From NCBI GenBank assembly GCA_019671135.1, contig JAHRHY010000009.1:992001-1056000 (forward strand): DNA of 64,000 nt, written 5' to 3'. Below the pieces are notes generated by a model. The model saw only the letters and a program-made list of their open reading frames with translations, had not been told where the DNA came from and made no database searches. Made by a program: the position numbers and the translations under genes. Source of the stretch: Linnemannia hyalina (lineage: Eukaryota; Mortierellomycota; Mortierellomycetes; Mortierellales; Mortierellaceae). This document shows, one piece after another, positions 54,663 through 64,000 of this stretch. Every line of letters begins with the position of its first letter. Within the stretch, counting starts at the first letter, position 1.

Positions 54663-56293
54663 CTACCCAGACTCATCAACCGAGGGCAAGTTGACAGGAT
54701 ACCCCAAGGACGTACAATACCCAGGACCACGGTCATTGGCATCCTCTGGCAACCATCCACCTTCAACACCATCAAAGTACGACCAGAGTGGATTGCTCTC
54801 CGTCTTGAAGTTCCAATAGAACCATCCTGCTCCTTGCTCAAACGCCTCGATCTGCGCTAGGAAGAATTGCTTCAAGAACGTCTTGTACTCGGCTGTGTAG
54901 GTCGACGCGTCGTTCTTGCCAGCACAGGTGCTGTCAGGAGAGTGTCGGTAGGCGCTGTTGCCAAAGGTTCCGTCCCAGCGAGCGCCAACATTGATGCCGT
55001 TCAAGTACGTCGCGCAATCGTTGACGGCGACAGAGAACTCGCCGACCATAGTTGGACCGAATGTCTTTGTGCTTGTTGTTGCTAATGAGCCCCACGACTG
55101 GCACGCAAATTTGACCTGGGCCGTCTGGTTTAAACTCATCAGATCCTCGGTGAACATGATGTACAGATGGGAATCTAGATATCATTGGAAGAAATCATCA
55201 AGATTAGCACTACTTGATTTTTTTCTGATGCTGTCCATTGGCACAGCATGAGAAATTGACCAAAAAAAATGAACCTACCAATCATTAGGCGGTCAGTCTG
55301 TGCCTTGAAACCGCTAAAGGCATCAACACTCAGGAACCCATCGTGCAGGACAGCCCAAGGTCCCTTGCCAAGTCCGGTTGCCTGTCGAATCGCCGCCACT
55401 GCCTGTTTGTACCAGTTCACGACCGCCTCGCCACCGATCAGAAATCCTGCAGGCTCGTTGAGTATACCCATGACAGGGCTCACATGAGTGTACGCAGAGC
55501 CAGAAAAGAAGGCCGTCATCTGTTGGAGATATGGCAGTGTCCTCTGTGCGTTCAATACGCCGTCAGTGCCATTGAGCCATCGGATCTGGCCGACGCGACC
55601 GGAGTGGTTCCATCCGTTTTGGGACCCAGGCGCTCCATGCAACTCGACCATGACGCGAATCCCATGCTTGCGCGCCCATTCAATCGCTCGGAGAAGGTAG
55701 TTCCAGGAGATATTGGCGACATAGGGCTCTCCCAGGACCAAGCCCCCCATAGCCCAGAATCCAATGGGAACACGGACGTGATTGAGACCGAGTTTCTTGA
55801 TCTGGACAAACGTATCTTCGGTCACCCAGGAGGCATAGTGATCTTCAAGGAGTTTCCTGGCTGCATCCGGACCGAGATGCTCACAAAGGGTCCATTCGTC
55901 GACAACACCGTCCATGATGTAAGGGTCGAAGAGCGAGGGGGTGATAAAAGGTTCCAGGACAAGCCATCCTCCAAGGTTGACGCCACGCATCTTAGCAGTT
56001 CCGTTAGCATAGTCGAAGGGTTGGTTGAGGGGAGGGGTGTAACTATTGGGCTGAGCAGAGTTGTCAGTCGAAGGGGTGATGGTTGTGCCTGGCGTGATAA
56101 GGTCTGGTTTGGCGCTTTCTGATCCCGAGAGACCATTGTTTTCGTTGTTGTTCTTGTCCCATGGTTTGAGGAGTACGAGCGGTACGGCTATTGCTGCGGC
56201 GATGACGAGGAACATGAGTGGGAGGAGGATGCACCGGTAGTGACGGAAGCAAGACCGTTTGTCGATTCTTGATCGATCTATATCTCTTTGCAT
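54663..56293 (-). CDS. Exo-beta-1,3-glucanase, GH5 family, type II membrane-anchored
   Basis: Exons 56293-55279 and 55174-54663 give about 508 residues. A short basic cytoplasmic tail (MQRDIDRSRIDKRSCFRHYR) is followed by one membrane helix at about 21-43 and a Ser/Thr/Pro/Asn stalk, then the catalytic domain: MRGVNLGGWLVLEPFITPSL, LGLNHVRVPIGFWA, VELHGAPGSQNGWNHSGR, the acid/base Glu in GILNEPAG (about 280) and the nucleophile Glu in MVGEFSV (about 384). This matches fungal glucan 1,3-beta-glucosidases (GH5 subfamily 9), which trim cell-wall glucan. The anchor suggests plasma-membrane or periplasmic action. It has no signal-peptidase site, unlike secreted EXG enzymes. Confidence 0.93.
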
Positions 56294-56340
56294 GTGTGTG
56301 TAAGATTTACGAGTATTTATTTAAGATTCTACTCGTTACG

Positions 56341-56364
56341 GTGGGGGGGGGGGGGGGGGGGGGG
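56341..56364. repeat. Long G homopolymer in the GH5 promoter
   Basis: About 21 G in a row (GTGGGG...GGGTGG), 50-70 bases upstream of the GH5 start codon. G runs also occur at 6581, 34083 and 37074; they may form G-quadruplexes and are prone to sequencing error. Confidence 0.7.
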
Positions 56365-56399
56365 TGGAAAGGGGAGCGTAAATGAGAAAAAGAGATGAA

Positions 56400-57220
56400 C
56401 AAAGGAAGAAAGAAGGGAAGAAAGGGAAGGAAGAAAGAAGAGTAAGGTCAGGGAAATAAGAAAAGTAATTTGACAGGCACATGGGAAAAGGAAGCAAGGT
56501 CGCCGTTGTTTTATTCAGGAACCAAACAAAACACAGGACAAGAAGCCCGCAACCGTGAGTATTAGCAATCAAGCCAACAAACGGACAAGGGTAAAAGATG
56601 AGGGAGTTTATCGCTGCCGTTGATTATCTCGCTTGAGGCAATCTCTTTTCTTTGACTTGGACTGCACTCGATCTGCAGGCATACACATCCTCACATACAG
56701 TACATCCACATTGTTCCTTCACTACCGAATCATGGTAAAAGAATAATCACAATCTCATCGTTGAATGTAAAGTTGTGAGCCCTTCGTGTGATTTACTGTT
56801 GAACCCTTGTCCACCTCCACTCATCCGACAGCATGTCCGTAGCTTTTCATACAGGAACACATACACACATATATCCTTAATGACGAAGACACCACCACTT
56901 TGACCTCTAGTAAACAAAGTATGAACTTGTTCATGACGACACTTTATTTTCCCTCTCAGCGATGGTGATTGTTGATTGTGATGAAAGGAGAAAACTAGCT
57001 AGTTACCATGAAGTAGTGAACAAAAGGATAAAAAAGAAAAAGAAAAAGAAAAAGAAAAGGGCAAGAGCGCCTTGGTACTTCAAAAAACTGAAAAAAAGTG
57101 GAGTAAAAAAAAAAGGTAAGAGGCGTCTGAAAAAGCAAATCACGTGGAGAAGGCCGAGTCCTCTCAACAAGAGGAGCAGTTCTGCAACTACTTGGCGGCC
57201 TCCGAGAAGTCGTGGGTGTG
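56400..57220. other. Intergenic, with (A)nG microsatellite
   Basis: No gene is seen. A GA-rich tract lies near 56400-56450 and an AAAAAG hexamer repeat at about 57030-57060. The right end is the 3' flank of the small minus-strand gene. Confidence 0.4.
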
Positions 57221-57226
57221 GGCCAC

Positions 57227-57726
57227 CTATTCGGGCTTTTTCTTGGCCATGTTAATAGAGTCCATGGTCGTTCGCTCGGACGGGTACATCTTGGCTCTGA
57301 TCGCGCCGCGGTAGTAGAACCCGCCCAGCCCGGTCACCAGCGCGCCTATTCCAGAGGACACAGGGTATGAGGAAAAAAAAAGTGAGCAAAATGAAGATAA
57401 AAGGTGCATGCACGCAGACAGGGTTCAGTCCAGGAGTCGAGACAGTTCAGCTTATCCTTCGTTTTCGCGAGGATACTCAAGGAAGGATGACATACCAAGC
57501 TGGATGTAGTTCTTGGTCATTTGAGGCAAAGCCTATGCAAAACAACAAAAACAAAAAGTCGTCGTCTTCAGGTAAGAAACTTTGTTGTTTTGCTCTCGGC
57601 ATGTCGACATGGGAAAGAAGCGCACCGCCATTTTCCTTCTAATTTAGGGTTCACGACATTTTTTGCTTTGTTCGTAAAAATAAGTTTCTATAAGTTTACC
57701 TTGTAGCGGTGCATCATGGTCGACAT
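57227..57726 (-). CDS. Small (60-residue) single-pass membrane protein, possibly mitochondrial
   Basis: Three short exons (57726-57700, 57532-57496, 57345-57227) join in frame with consensus splice sites to give MSTMMHRYKALPQMTKNYIQ followed by LGALVTGLGGFYYRGAIRAK and MYPSERTTMDSINMAKKKPE. One hydrophobic helix (about 21-34) and a basic C-terminus fit small subunits of mitochondrial inner-membrane complexes, but I do not recognise the family. The very even codon use and the compact gene argue that it is real. The start was chosen as the first ATG that leads into the spliced frame. Confidence 0.6.
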
Positions 57727-58022
57727 GGTGAATCTTGAATCAGTCGATTTGAAAAAGGTGGGATGGTGTGTGTGTGTGTGTGTGCGTGTGCGTGTGAAAG
57801 AAGACAAGAAGCGTTGTAGTGGCTTGAAGGTGAAGAAAGAGAAGAAAAACGAAGAGCGACGAAGCGATGGTGGGTGGTCTTAGACATGTTATCATGCCTA
57901 GTCAGTCAGTCACGGCTATCATCATCATTATGTAATGCACAAGGGTCACGAGGAATCAGCCCTCTGCGCGTTTATAATTTTCTTGCTATTATCATTGGTC
58001 GTTTGTACACGTCCTGGTCGGT

Positions 58023-60500
58023 TCACCGGTTCTTTTGGGAGATATCGATGGTGTGTCTCCTCTTCAGTCGCTTCTCTACCTCGGCTGTCCTGTACTTGTT
58101 CTTGAGCCACTCCAGAATAAACATAGCCAACTACGATCGACGAAAAACAAAGAATGACGAAAAAATAAAGTCAGCGAACATTTCACATGCATATGTACAA
58201 ATATATCCAGACGAGCAGGCGATATGGACAAGAGAAACGTACCACAATAGCAGTGACAACTCCACAAATAACCCAAAAGTAGCCAATGCTATGCCTCAAC
58301 TCGGGAAAATTTTCAAAGTTGGTTCCGTAAACTAGTCATTCCAGGTAGTAACAACAACAAAAAAAATATTAGTAGGCTTTAGTAATAGGAAGCATATTCA
58401 TTCGCATGGACAACAGAGACGACGAATTACCTCCAGCAACGAACGTGATGGGAAGGAAAATGATTGACACGAGCGCAAGCCTCCTCATGGACTCGTTGGT
58501 GTCGTACGCGATAATGTTGAAGATCTGTGAATGGAAAGAGGCTAAGCATATTAGCAATCGACCTAGAGCGCCTCTCGTGCTCCACTTCCACCCTGTTCCA
58601 ATACGTATTAATGTTCCTATGGCCGTTTGCCTACCATATCAATCAACTTGTCGCACAGGGCTAGCATTGAATCAATGTCCTCCACCATCGTGTTACAATG
58701 GTCCATGACATCGCCCATGTACGTCCGCGAGATATCTGTCAAGGGGCTACGCGCATCTCTTCCTCGCAGAGCATGGACCAGTGCCTGTGTTGGCGCCAGA
58801 GTCCGCTTCAACATGGATAACTGAGCCGTCAACTGGTGCAGCTCCTTGGTGAACTTCATCCTTGGAAGCGCCAAAACGTGGGTCTCCAGGTCGTTGATCT
58901 CCTGTCGAAACGCGTCAGTGATAGGAATCGCATGGTCCACAATGCCGTCCATGACCGACTGTAACAGGAAACTGGCATCGCCATGCTTGCGAACGATCGA
59001 GTAGTCGTGCGTCAGTCGCTCCACGATAGGGTTCACAACGGATGCGCCAGAGACTTGGAAGAGGGTAATGAATGTCCCGTCAGGAAGCAGGAACATGGTA
59101 ACTTGTTCCATATGAGCCTTGAGGACGTTTGGGCCGCGTTCGCCAACGGGGTACTGGTATCTGAAATGGTCAACACTTTCGAGGGGCATTCGCTGGCAGA
59201 GCATCTCTGGGTCGATTCCGACCGGACTCTTCAAAGGGTCCACCAGCTTGAGTTCTCCGTCCTCTGTGACTTCCATCAGGGTGAGGAGGGTGCAGGCGAT
59301 GTACGTGTGTTTTGGGTAGATGTCGACCTTTGTTCGTTGGGGGATATGCAGGAGATCCTCGACAGCAAGATGGTGCAGATCTGCGCGACAGGTCAGGGTT
59401 AGAAACAGCAAAACGTCATAAGAGTAAGTTCATGTCATCCCCTACTTTTCTCTTCTTGCTGCTGTTTCGCTACAAATGCGCGTCTAGACTCTTCGAGCAC
59501 ATCGAAGAAACGATGTTAACATACCGTATTTGATGGCAATAGCTTTGATGACATCCCAGCTCATTCCGTTGATGTTAATCCACCGAACCGTCGACCATTC
59601 AGGCCTCTGTACACAGGTAAACGAATAGGCAAAGTAGAGTGTTAGTAAGGTGTTATTCTTCTGTGCTCGAAAAAAGAGAACTTATGATGAATTTTTATTA
59701 CAGGTTGCTGAAGCCAGGCTAAGAACTCGCTGTTCGCCATGCCTTGCTGTTTTGTGTATTGGGTCTGGTTCATATCCATCACAGTGGCATCAACAGTTCC
59801 CTAATGAGTGCAATATTCCCGCGTGGGGCGGTGGCAGCACGAGGACAAGTGGCGGTGTTAGTATTAGAATGAGTCGCTTTCAGCCTTCAGCTCACTTCCC
59901 ACTTTCATTTCCTCAAATCTCCAGTAACCGCATCTTGACCAAACACTCACCTCGATGCAACTAAAGATGCTGTCCATGTCGGACACATCAACACCTTGTC
60001 CTCGCAACGCAAAGGCTATGTCACCGATCGTTCAATACAAAGAAGAGCAATAAACAAAAGGAAATTAGAGGCTGTGCAACTATCGATGCAGGACAAGCTA
60101 AAAAAATGAAATGATACAACCAAACGGACGAGGAGAGAAAAAAAGAAAGCGTGGCATGAGGTCAGTCCTTACAGGAGAGGCGTCTAGCCGCAACAGCTTG
60201 GTTGGCAATGGCTCTGAATCTACTCAAGGCCTGCTTGCCTCCAACGCGAGGGGGAGACGTTGGCGAACCCATTGCGTACGAGGGTGGCGCTTTGTTGGTA
60301 TCGTCGCCGAAAGTAATGGCGGTCGCTGCGGGTCCCGATTCGTCGCGGTCGATGCTGAGGGTTCGGGCGGCGTAGTAGTGGCCCCCAGAGGATGTAGGAT
60401 GGTGGGTGTTTGAATTGGGGTCTGGGTGAAAGTGAGCTGGCTGAGTGAGCTGGTCCTCGGCGAGGTCTTCCTCATTGACGCTGGAGTAGTTGCTGTTCAT
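58023..60500 (-). CDS. CorA-type divalent metal ion transporter
   Basis: Seven exons (60500-60173, 60015-59951, 59606-59525, 59380-58635, 58524-58431, 58331-58243, 58130-58023) give about 503 residues. A cytoplasmic N-terminus contains Ser/Thr-rich disorder, then the CorA soluble domain (WININGMSWDVIKAIAIKYG, HHLAVEDLLHIPQRTKVDIY) and long helices (LKRTLAPTQALVHALRGRD). Two C-terminal membrane helices follow: LALVSIIFLPITFVAGVY, then the pore signature, then YFWVICGVVTAIVLAMFILE. The signature normally read as GMN is GTN here (VYGTNFENFPEL, about 441-443). The family carries Mg2+, Co2+, Ni2+ or Zn2+; the altered motif leaves the metal open. An earlier in-frame ATG exists at 60755, but its product looks like leader sequence. 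Confidence 0.9.
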
Positions 60501-60519
60501 TCCTCGTCGTGAGAAGGAA

Positions 60520-61100
60520 GCAGATGCGCGTCTGGCAAACGTTTGAACGTTAATGGTGGTGGGAGTTTTGTTGGAAGGATGGGGAGAGTAAAGAAAGAGA
60601 AAGAGAGAGAACGTGGAATGAAGAACAAAAGAAAGAAAGAGCCAGGCTTGACGTCCAACTGACGTCCAATTGACCCAATTGAAGGAAGAAGGAAGCTTGG
60701 AAGGGTCTTGCGCCGTCTTAACGCACACTGGAAGACAAAAAAGAAATAAGGTCATTCAATTGAAGGTCGTGCAAGTATACATCGAAGGAGGGTTGATCAA
60801 TTGGAGATATCGTCAATTAGAGATCCTCTACACCTCAACACCCTTGTTACACGTGATTCTACTGGAAACAAGGTTCTGTCCTGTCGCGTTGCCCACCGTT
60901 GACCATGACCACGGACTCGGTCTCTCCCTCTGTTCTCTGTCTCTGTCTCTGTCACTGCTCTTCGTGTTCCCCACGCCCACTTTTTCTCCTTTTTTCCCTT
61001 ACTTTTACCCTTCCTTTTCCTTTTCCTTTTCTTCTTCCTGTTCTTTTTTCTTTCTTCTTTTCTTTCCGTTACTCCTCCCTCACCCTCTCTCCTTACAACA
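60520..61100. other. Divergent intergenic region, CorA-like and HADH
   Basis: About 600 bp between the two start codons. The HADH side is strongly pyrimidine-rich (60920-61090), typical of a fungal leader of a well-expressed gene. No other gene is seen. Confidence 0.4.
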
Positions 61101-62573
61101 ATGCTTTCTGCTGTCCGTCGCGTGGCTTCTGCCAACCCCGCCGCCATGATGCGTCCCTTGACCTCCATGACCATGACCTCTGCATTCTCCACCTCCTCCT
61201 CCGCCTATGCCCCCTACAACGTTAAGAACATCACCGTCTTCGGCTCTGGTCTCATGGGCGCCGGTATCGTCCAGATCGCTGCCCAGAACGCCTTCAACGT
61301 CACCATGGTCGACCTCAACCCCGAGGCCCTCAAGAAGGGTCAGGACATCATCACCTCCTCTCTCAAGCGTGTCGCCAAGAAGCAGTTCCCCGAGGATGCT
61401 GCCCAGCAAAAGGCCTTCATCGACAAGACCATGGCCCAGATCAAGACCAGCACCGACTCTGAGGCCGCCTCCAAGGATGCCGATCTGATTATCGAGGCCA
61501 TCGTCGAGAACTTGAAGACCAAGCAGCAGTTGTTCTCCATGCTCGACAAGGTCGCTCCCGAGCACACCCTCTTCTGCTCCAACACCTCGTCCCTTCCCAT
61601 CGGCGATATTGCCAAGGCCACCAAGAGGGCAGATCGTTTCGGTGGTCTCCACTTCTTCAACCCCGTCCCCCAGATGAAGTTGGTCGAGGTCATCCGTACC
61701 GAGGAGACCAGCCAGGACTCCTTCGACTCTTTGATGGATGTCTGCACCCGCATGAAGAAGACCCCCGTCTCCTGCAAAGATACCCCTGGGTAAGTCTCTC
61801 CTTCTTGTTTGTTTATTTATTTGTCGATGTTGTCAAAAAGGAGAACAGGACTGCAAGACTGCAGCAGGAGAAACAAATCAATGAGACGGACAGAGAGAAA
61901 GAACAAGGAATAGCAGAAGGAAAGAAAGGGTGTAAGCAAGATGGCAGTGTGAGAAAAGAGGAATGAAGAGTGTATCCCGAAAGTGTACTTTGTTCTGTTC
62001 TAATGTCCCTGATCTTTGGTCTGTGGTCAGCCAAAAAAAGTGAACTCCCATGTGAAAAATAAAGATCTTGCTAATAACATTTTACCCGTCACCCGTCCCT
62101 CGTCTCTGTCTGCTCATATAGATTCATCGTCAACCGTCTCTTGGTCCCCTACATTATGGAGTCCCTCCGCATCGTTGAGCGTGGCGAGGCTACCCCCCAG
62201 GACGTCGATGTCGCCATGAAGCTCGGTGCTGGTTTCCCCATGGGTCCCTTCGAGCTCGCCGACGTAAGTTTTTCTTCTTCAATAGATGCTCTCTTTGTTT
62301 CTCCTCTTTTCGGAGCATTACTTGTGGTTCCAGGCAATCACCGATCATTCATCAAACTAACACACGCCTCTTTTGTTTCGCCACCTGTTCCTTTAGTTCG
62401 TTGGTCTGGATACCATGAAGTTCATTGTCGATGGCTGGCGCAAGGAGGGCAAGATCGACGACAACTTGGTCGCTCCCGTCAAGTTGTTGGACGAACTTGT
62501 TGCCCAGGGTAACTTTGGACGCAAGTCTGGACAGGGTTTCTACCCTTACAACGGCGTCGGAGGCAAGAAGTAA
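61101..62573 (+). CDS. HADH: Mitochondrial 3-hydroxyacyl-CoA dehydrogenase (short chain)
   Basis: Exons 61101-61789, 62122-62263 and 62397-62573 give about 335 residues. A mitochondrial presequence ([20 protein letters not shown]) rich in Arg, Ser and Ala is followed by the NAD-binding fold [10 protein letters not shown] (about 47-55), the catalytic region [30 protein letters not shown] (catalytic His), and the C-terminal dimer domain [12 protein letters not shown] text ([45 protein letters not shown]). It oxidises L-3-hydroxyacyl-CoA in beta-oxidation (or 3-hydroxybutyryl-CoA). It is intact. Confidence 0.95.
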
Positions 62574-63266
62574 AATAACAAAAGAAGTGCACTTGACTGA
62601 ATTAAAAAAACCAACAATGTAGATTTACAACTCGCTTTCTTCATCAGAATGAGCGCGCGTCTTTTTTTTTTTTTTTTTTTTTTTTTTTTGGGATCATGGC
62701 AGAAGGCAGACGGAATCGAGCGTGGGAGGAGAAGTCAAGATTTACAAGGAATCATTGCACACGCAGACATAGCGGGGTATTCTTTTCCTGCAAGAACGCG
62801 GGGAAACGAGGAAACGAGGAAACGAGGATCCAAGAATGATTAAAATTCACAAAGCAAGAGCTTCCTGCGGACCTGTTAAACAAGGCTCTGACAGACACAA
62901 AATGAAGAGCAAAGACATAGTGAATGAGGAACTATCACTTTGGGCTTTTTACGCGTCCGTTCCACTTGTCCCCAGATACTACGACCTGACTATGTTCCAG
63001 CGATTTCCAGGTACAACATCTCACTTTTTTAGTCTCTTGAATCCAAGCAAACAGTGGTCATTCGTAACCGCCACCACCCAACTGGATAAGACCATTCATA
63101 AAGAAATCGACCAGCGATCCATTTATTCTTTTTTTTTTAGTAGATTTTTTTTGTTGGTCTCGTAGTTACTTGTTACTTGTACCACGGCTGAACTAGACTG
63201 TGCTTTGCAAGAGACAATGGGGTACTAGGAGGTGTGTGTGTATGAGAGAGCAAAAGGATGGCCAGC
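62574..63266. other. Intergenic between HADH and the LPMO-like gene
   Basis: A convergent 3' region. It holds a T run of about 28 bases (62661-62689), a short GGAAACGA triplication near 62801-62826 and no gene. Confidence 0.45.
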
Positions 63267-63838
63267 TCAAGAGCGAACGAGGCCGAGGTCAAGGCCGTGC
63301 TTGCCAGCAGGTCCTCCACAGGCAAAGTAACCTCCCAAGTTCAACTGCTTCTCTCTACGATCAGGGCCCGAAGATTTGGCAGACTTTCCATCACCAACAG
63401 CATGGATATCCATCTTCTCGCCCTTTGACTTGACATCCGCAACCGTCATCTCCAACTCTGGCAAGATTCCCTTCTTATCATCACCATGGATGATCACATT
63501 GGCACAGTGATGGTAGAACTGCTCAGTCGAGTAAGCAGTCCACGAGAACGAGAACAGACACTTGTTGGAGTCTGTGCAAGAGGGGACGTTCTTGGGGATG
63601 AGGACGGGCCATTCGTAGTAGATGTCGGGGCAGGTCTTGGTGTATTGACCAATGACGTTCCAGGTCTTGCCGGCGTCGTACGAGAGTGAGAACTCGCAAG
63701 CGCCGCCACCGTGGCGGGATTGGCTGAGGCCCTTGGGTGGGGGGAAGGACTTGTAATCCTTGACTTCAAAGTTCCAGAAGCGGACTGGGATCACCTCGCC
63801 GGCTTTGTAGGTCGAGACTGGACCCTTCTTGTACCCGC
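63267..63838 (-). CDS. 3' exon of a secreted LPMO/chitin-binding-like protein (partial)
   Basis: The exon runs from a splice acceptor at 63838 (minus-strand AG|GCGGG) to the stop at 63267, about 190 residues; upstream exons, including the start and signal peptide, lie beyond the right edge. The text resembles Mucoromycota proteins annotated as chitin-binding or lytic polysaccharide monooxygenases: HGGGACEFSLSYDAGKTWNV, YYEWPVLIPKNVPSC, CLFSFSWTAYSTEQFYHHCA and NVIIHG. Paired cysteines and the aromatic/His-rich YHHCANV segment match the copper-enzyme beta-sandwich pattern, but the N-terminal histidine that would prove an LPMO cannot be seen. The C-terminus (GGPAGKHGLDLGLVRS) is glycine-rich. 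Confidence 0.65.
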
Positions 63839-64000
63839 CTTTTTTTTTGTTTGTTTATAGTATGCAAAGAAAAGGAAGGTGATGAGAAGTATTGAAGACG
63901 ATCGAAGACAAAAAAAAATGATGGGAGAGAGAATGAATGAACAAAGTATGAGTAAATGTGATACGTCAAGAAGTTGTCCTTTTTTTTATGTTTCAACAAA
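63839..64000 (-). other. Intron of the partial LPMO-like gene
   Basis: AT-rich, stop-filled sequence upstream of the 63838 acceptor, with a CTAAC-like/pyrimidine region. It is most simply an intron whose donor is outside the window. Confidence 0.45.

Noticed and set aside
60173..60755. Earlier in-frame start for the CorA-type transporter (60755)
   Set aside because: The extra sequence looks like leader; it cannot be fully excluded because a short Arg/Ser stretch just before 60500 could be coding.
1..64000. CRISPR arrays, bacterial operons, viral or toxin genes
   Set aside because: No regularly spaced repeats, no polycistronic bacterial layout and no such genes were seen; introns and gene content are fungal.

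Overview
The window looks like nuclear DNA of a filamentous early-diverging fungus, most likely Mortierellomycotina (Mortierella/Linnemannia-like). The reasons are many short GT-AG introns, C-ending codon bias in GC-rich exons, AT-rich and homopolymer-rich intergenic DNA, a CotH-type surface protein, several F-box/LRR genes and a LINE-type retroelement. The assignment to order is inference; nothing here was compared with a database.

Layout. At 1.3-7 kb are a KHA1-like K+/H+ antiporter and a frame-broken LRR/F-box-like remnant, followed by about 5 kb with no gene I can support. At 12.2-14.9 kb is a GPI-type CotH protein with its own TATA box. At 15.4-19.1 kb is a nested insertion: a broken FAD-monooxygenase-like fragment, interrupted by an inverted-repeat (foldback) element, which is itself split by a 5'-truncated LINE carrying a perfect 18-bp target duplication. 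An F-box gene follows at 19.65-21.9 kb. The stretch 22-26.4 kb is gene-poor and holds one relic. At 26.4-31.8 kb is a full five-exon PDR-type ABC transporter.

The stretch 32-36.5 kb is a duplication-rich accessory zone. It holds a decayed partial copy of the ABC gene (intron included), a roughly 2.8-kb inverted duplication of a C2H2 zinc-finger gene with arms of about 1 kb, and an orphan decayed reading frame whose tail recurs at 23.1 kb.

From 36.9 kb onward the window is compact housekeeping DNA: tRNA-Trp(CCA), HAP2/NF-YA, IMP3, QCR7, an MTH1-like Nudix hydrolase, FEN1, the WD40 protein IPI3, an F-box gene, GH89 alpha-N-acetylglucosaminidase, a membrane-anchored GH5 exo-beta-1,3-glucanase, a 60-residue membrane protein, a CorA-type metal transporter, mitochondrial 3-hydroxyacyl-CoA dehydrogenase, and the 3' part of an LPMO-like secreted protein that runs off the right edge.

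Functional links: the 8-oxo-dGTP hydrolase and FEN1, both DNA-integrity genes, are divergent across 548 bp. HAP2, a regulator of respiratory genes in yeast, is divergent from IMP3 and lies close to QCR7. IMP3 and IPI3 both act in ribosome assembly. CotH, GH5 and the LPMO-like protein are cell-surface or secreted. No prokaryote-style operons, CRISPR arrays or viral genes were seen. Exon borders were placed by eye from splice consensus and frame continuity, so borders without family support may be off by a few bases.
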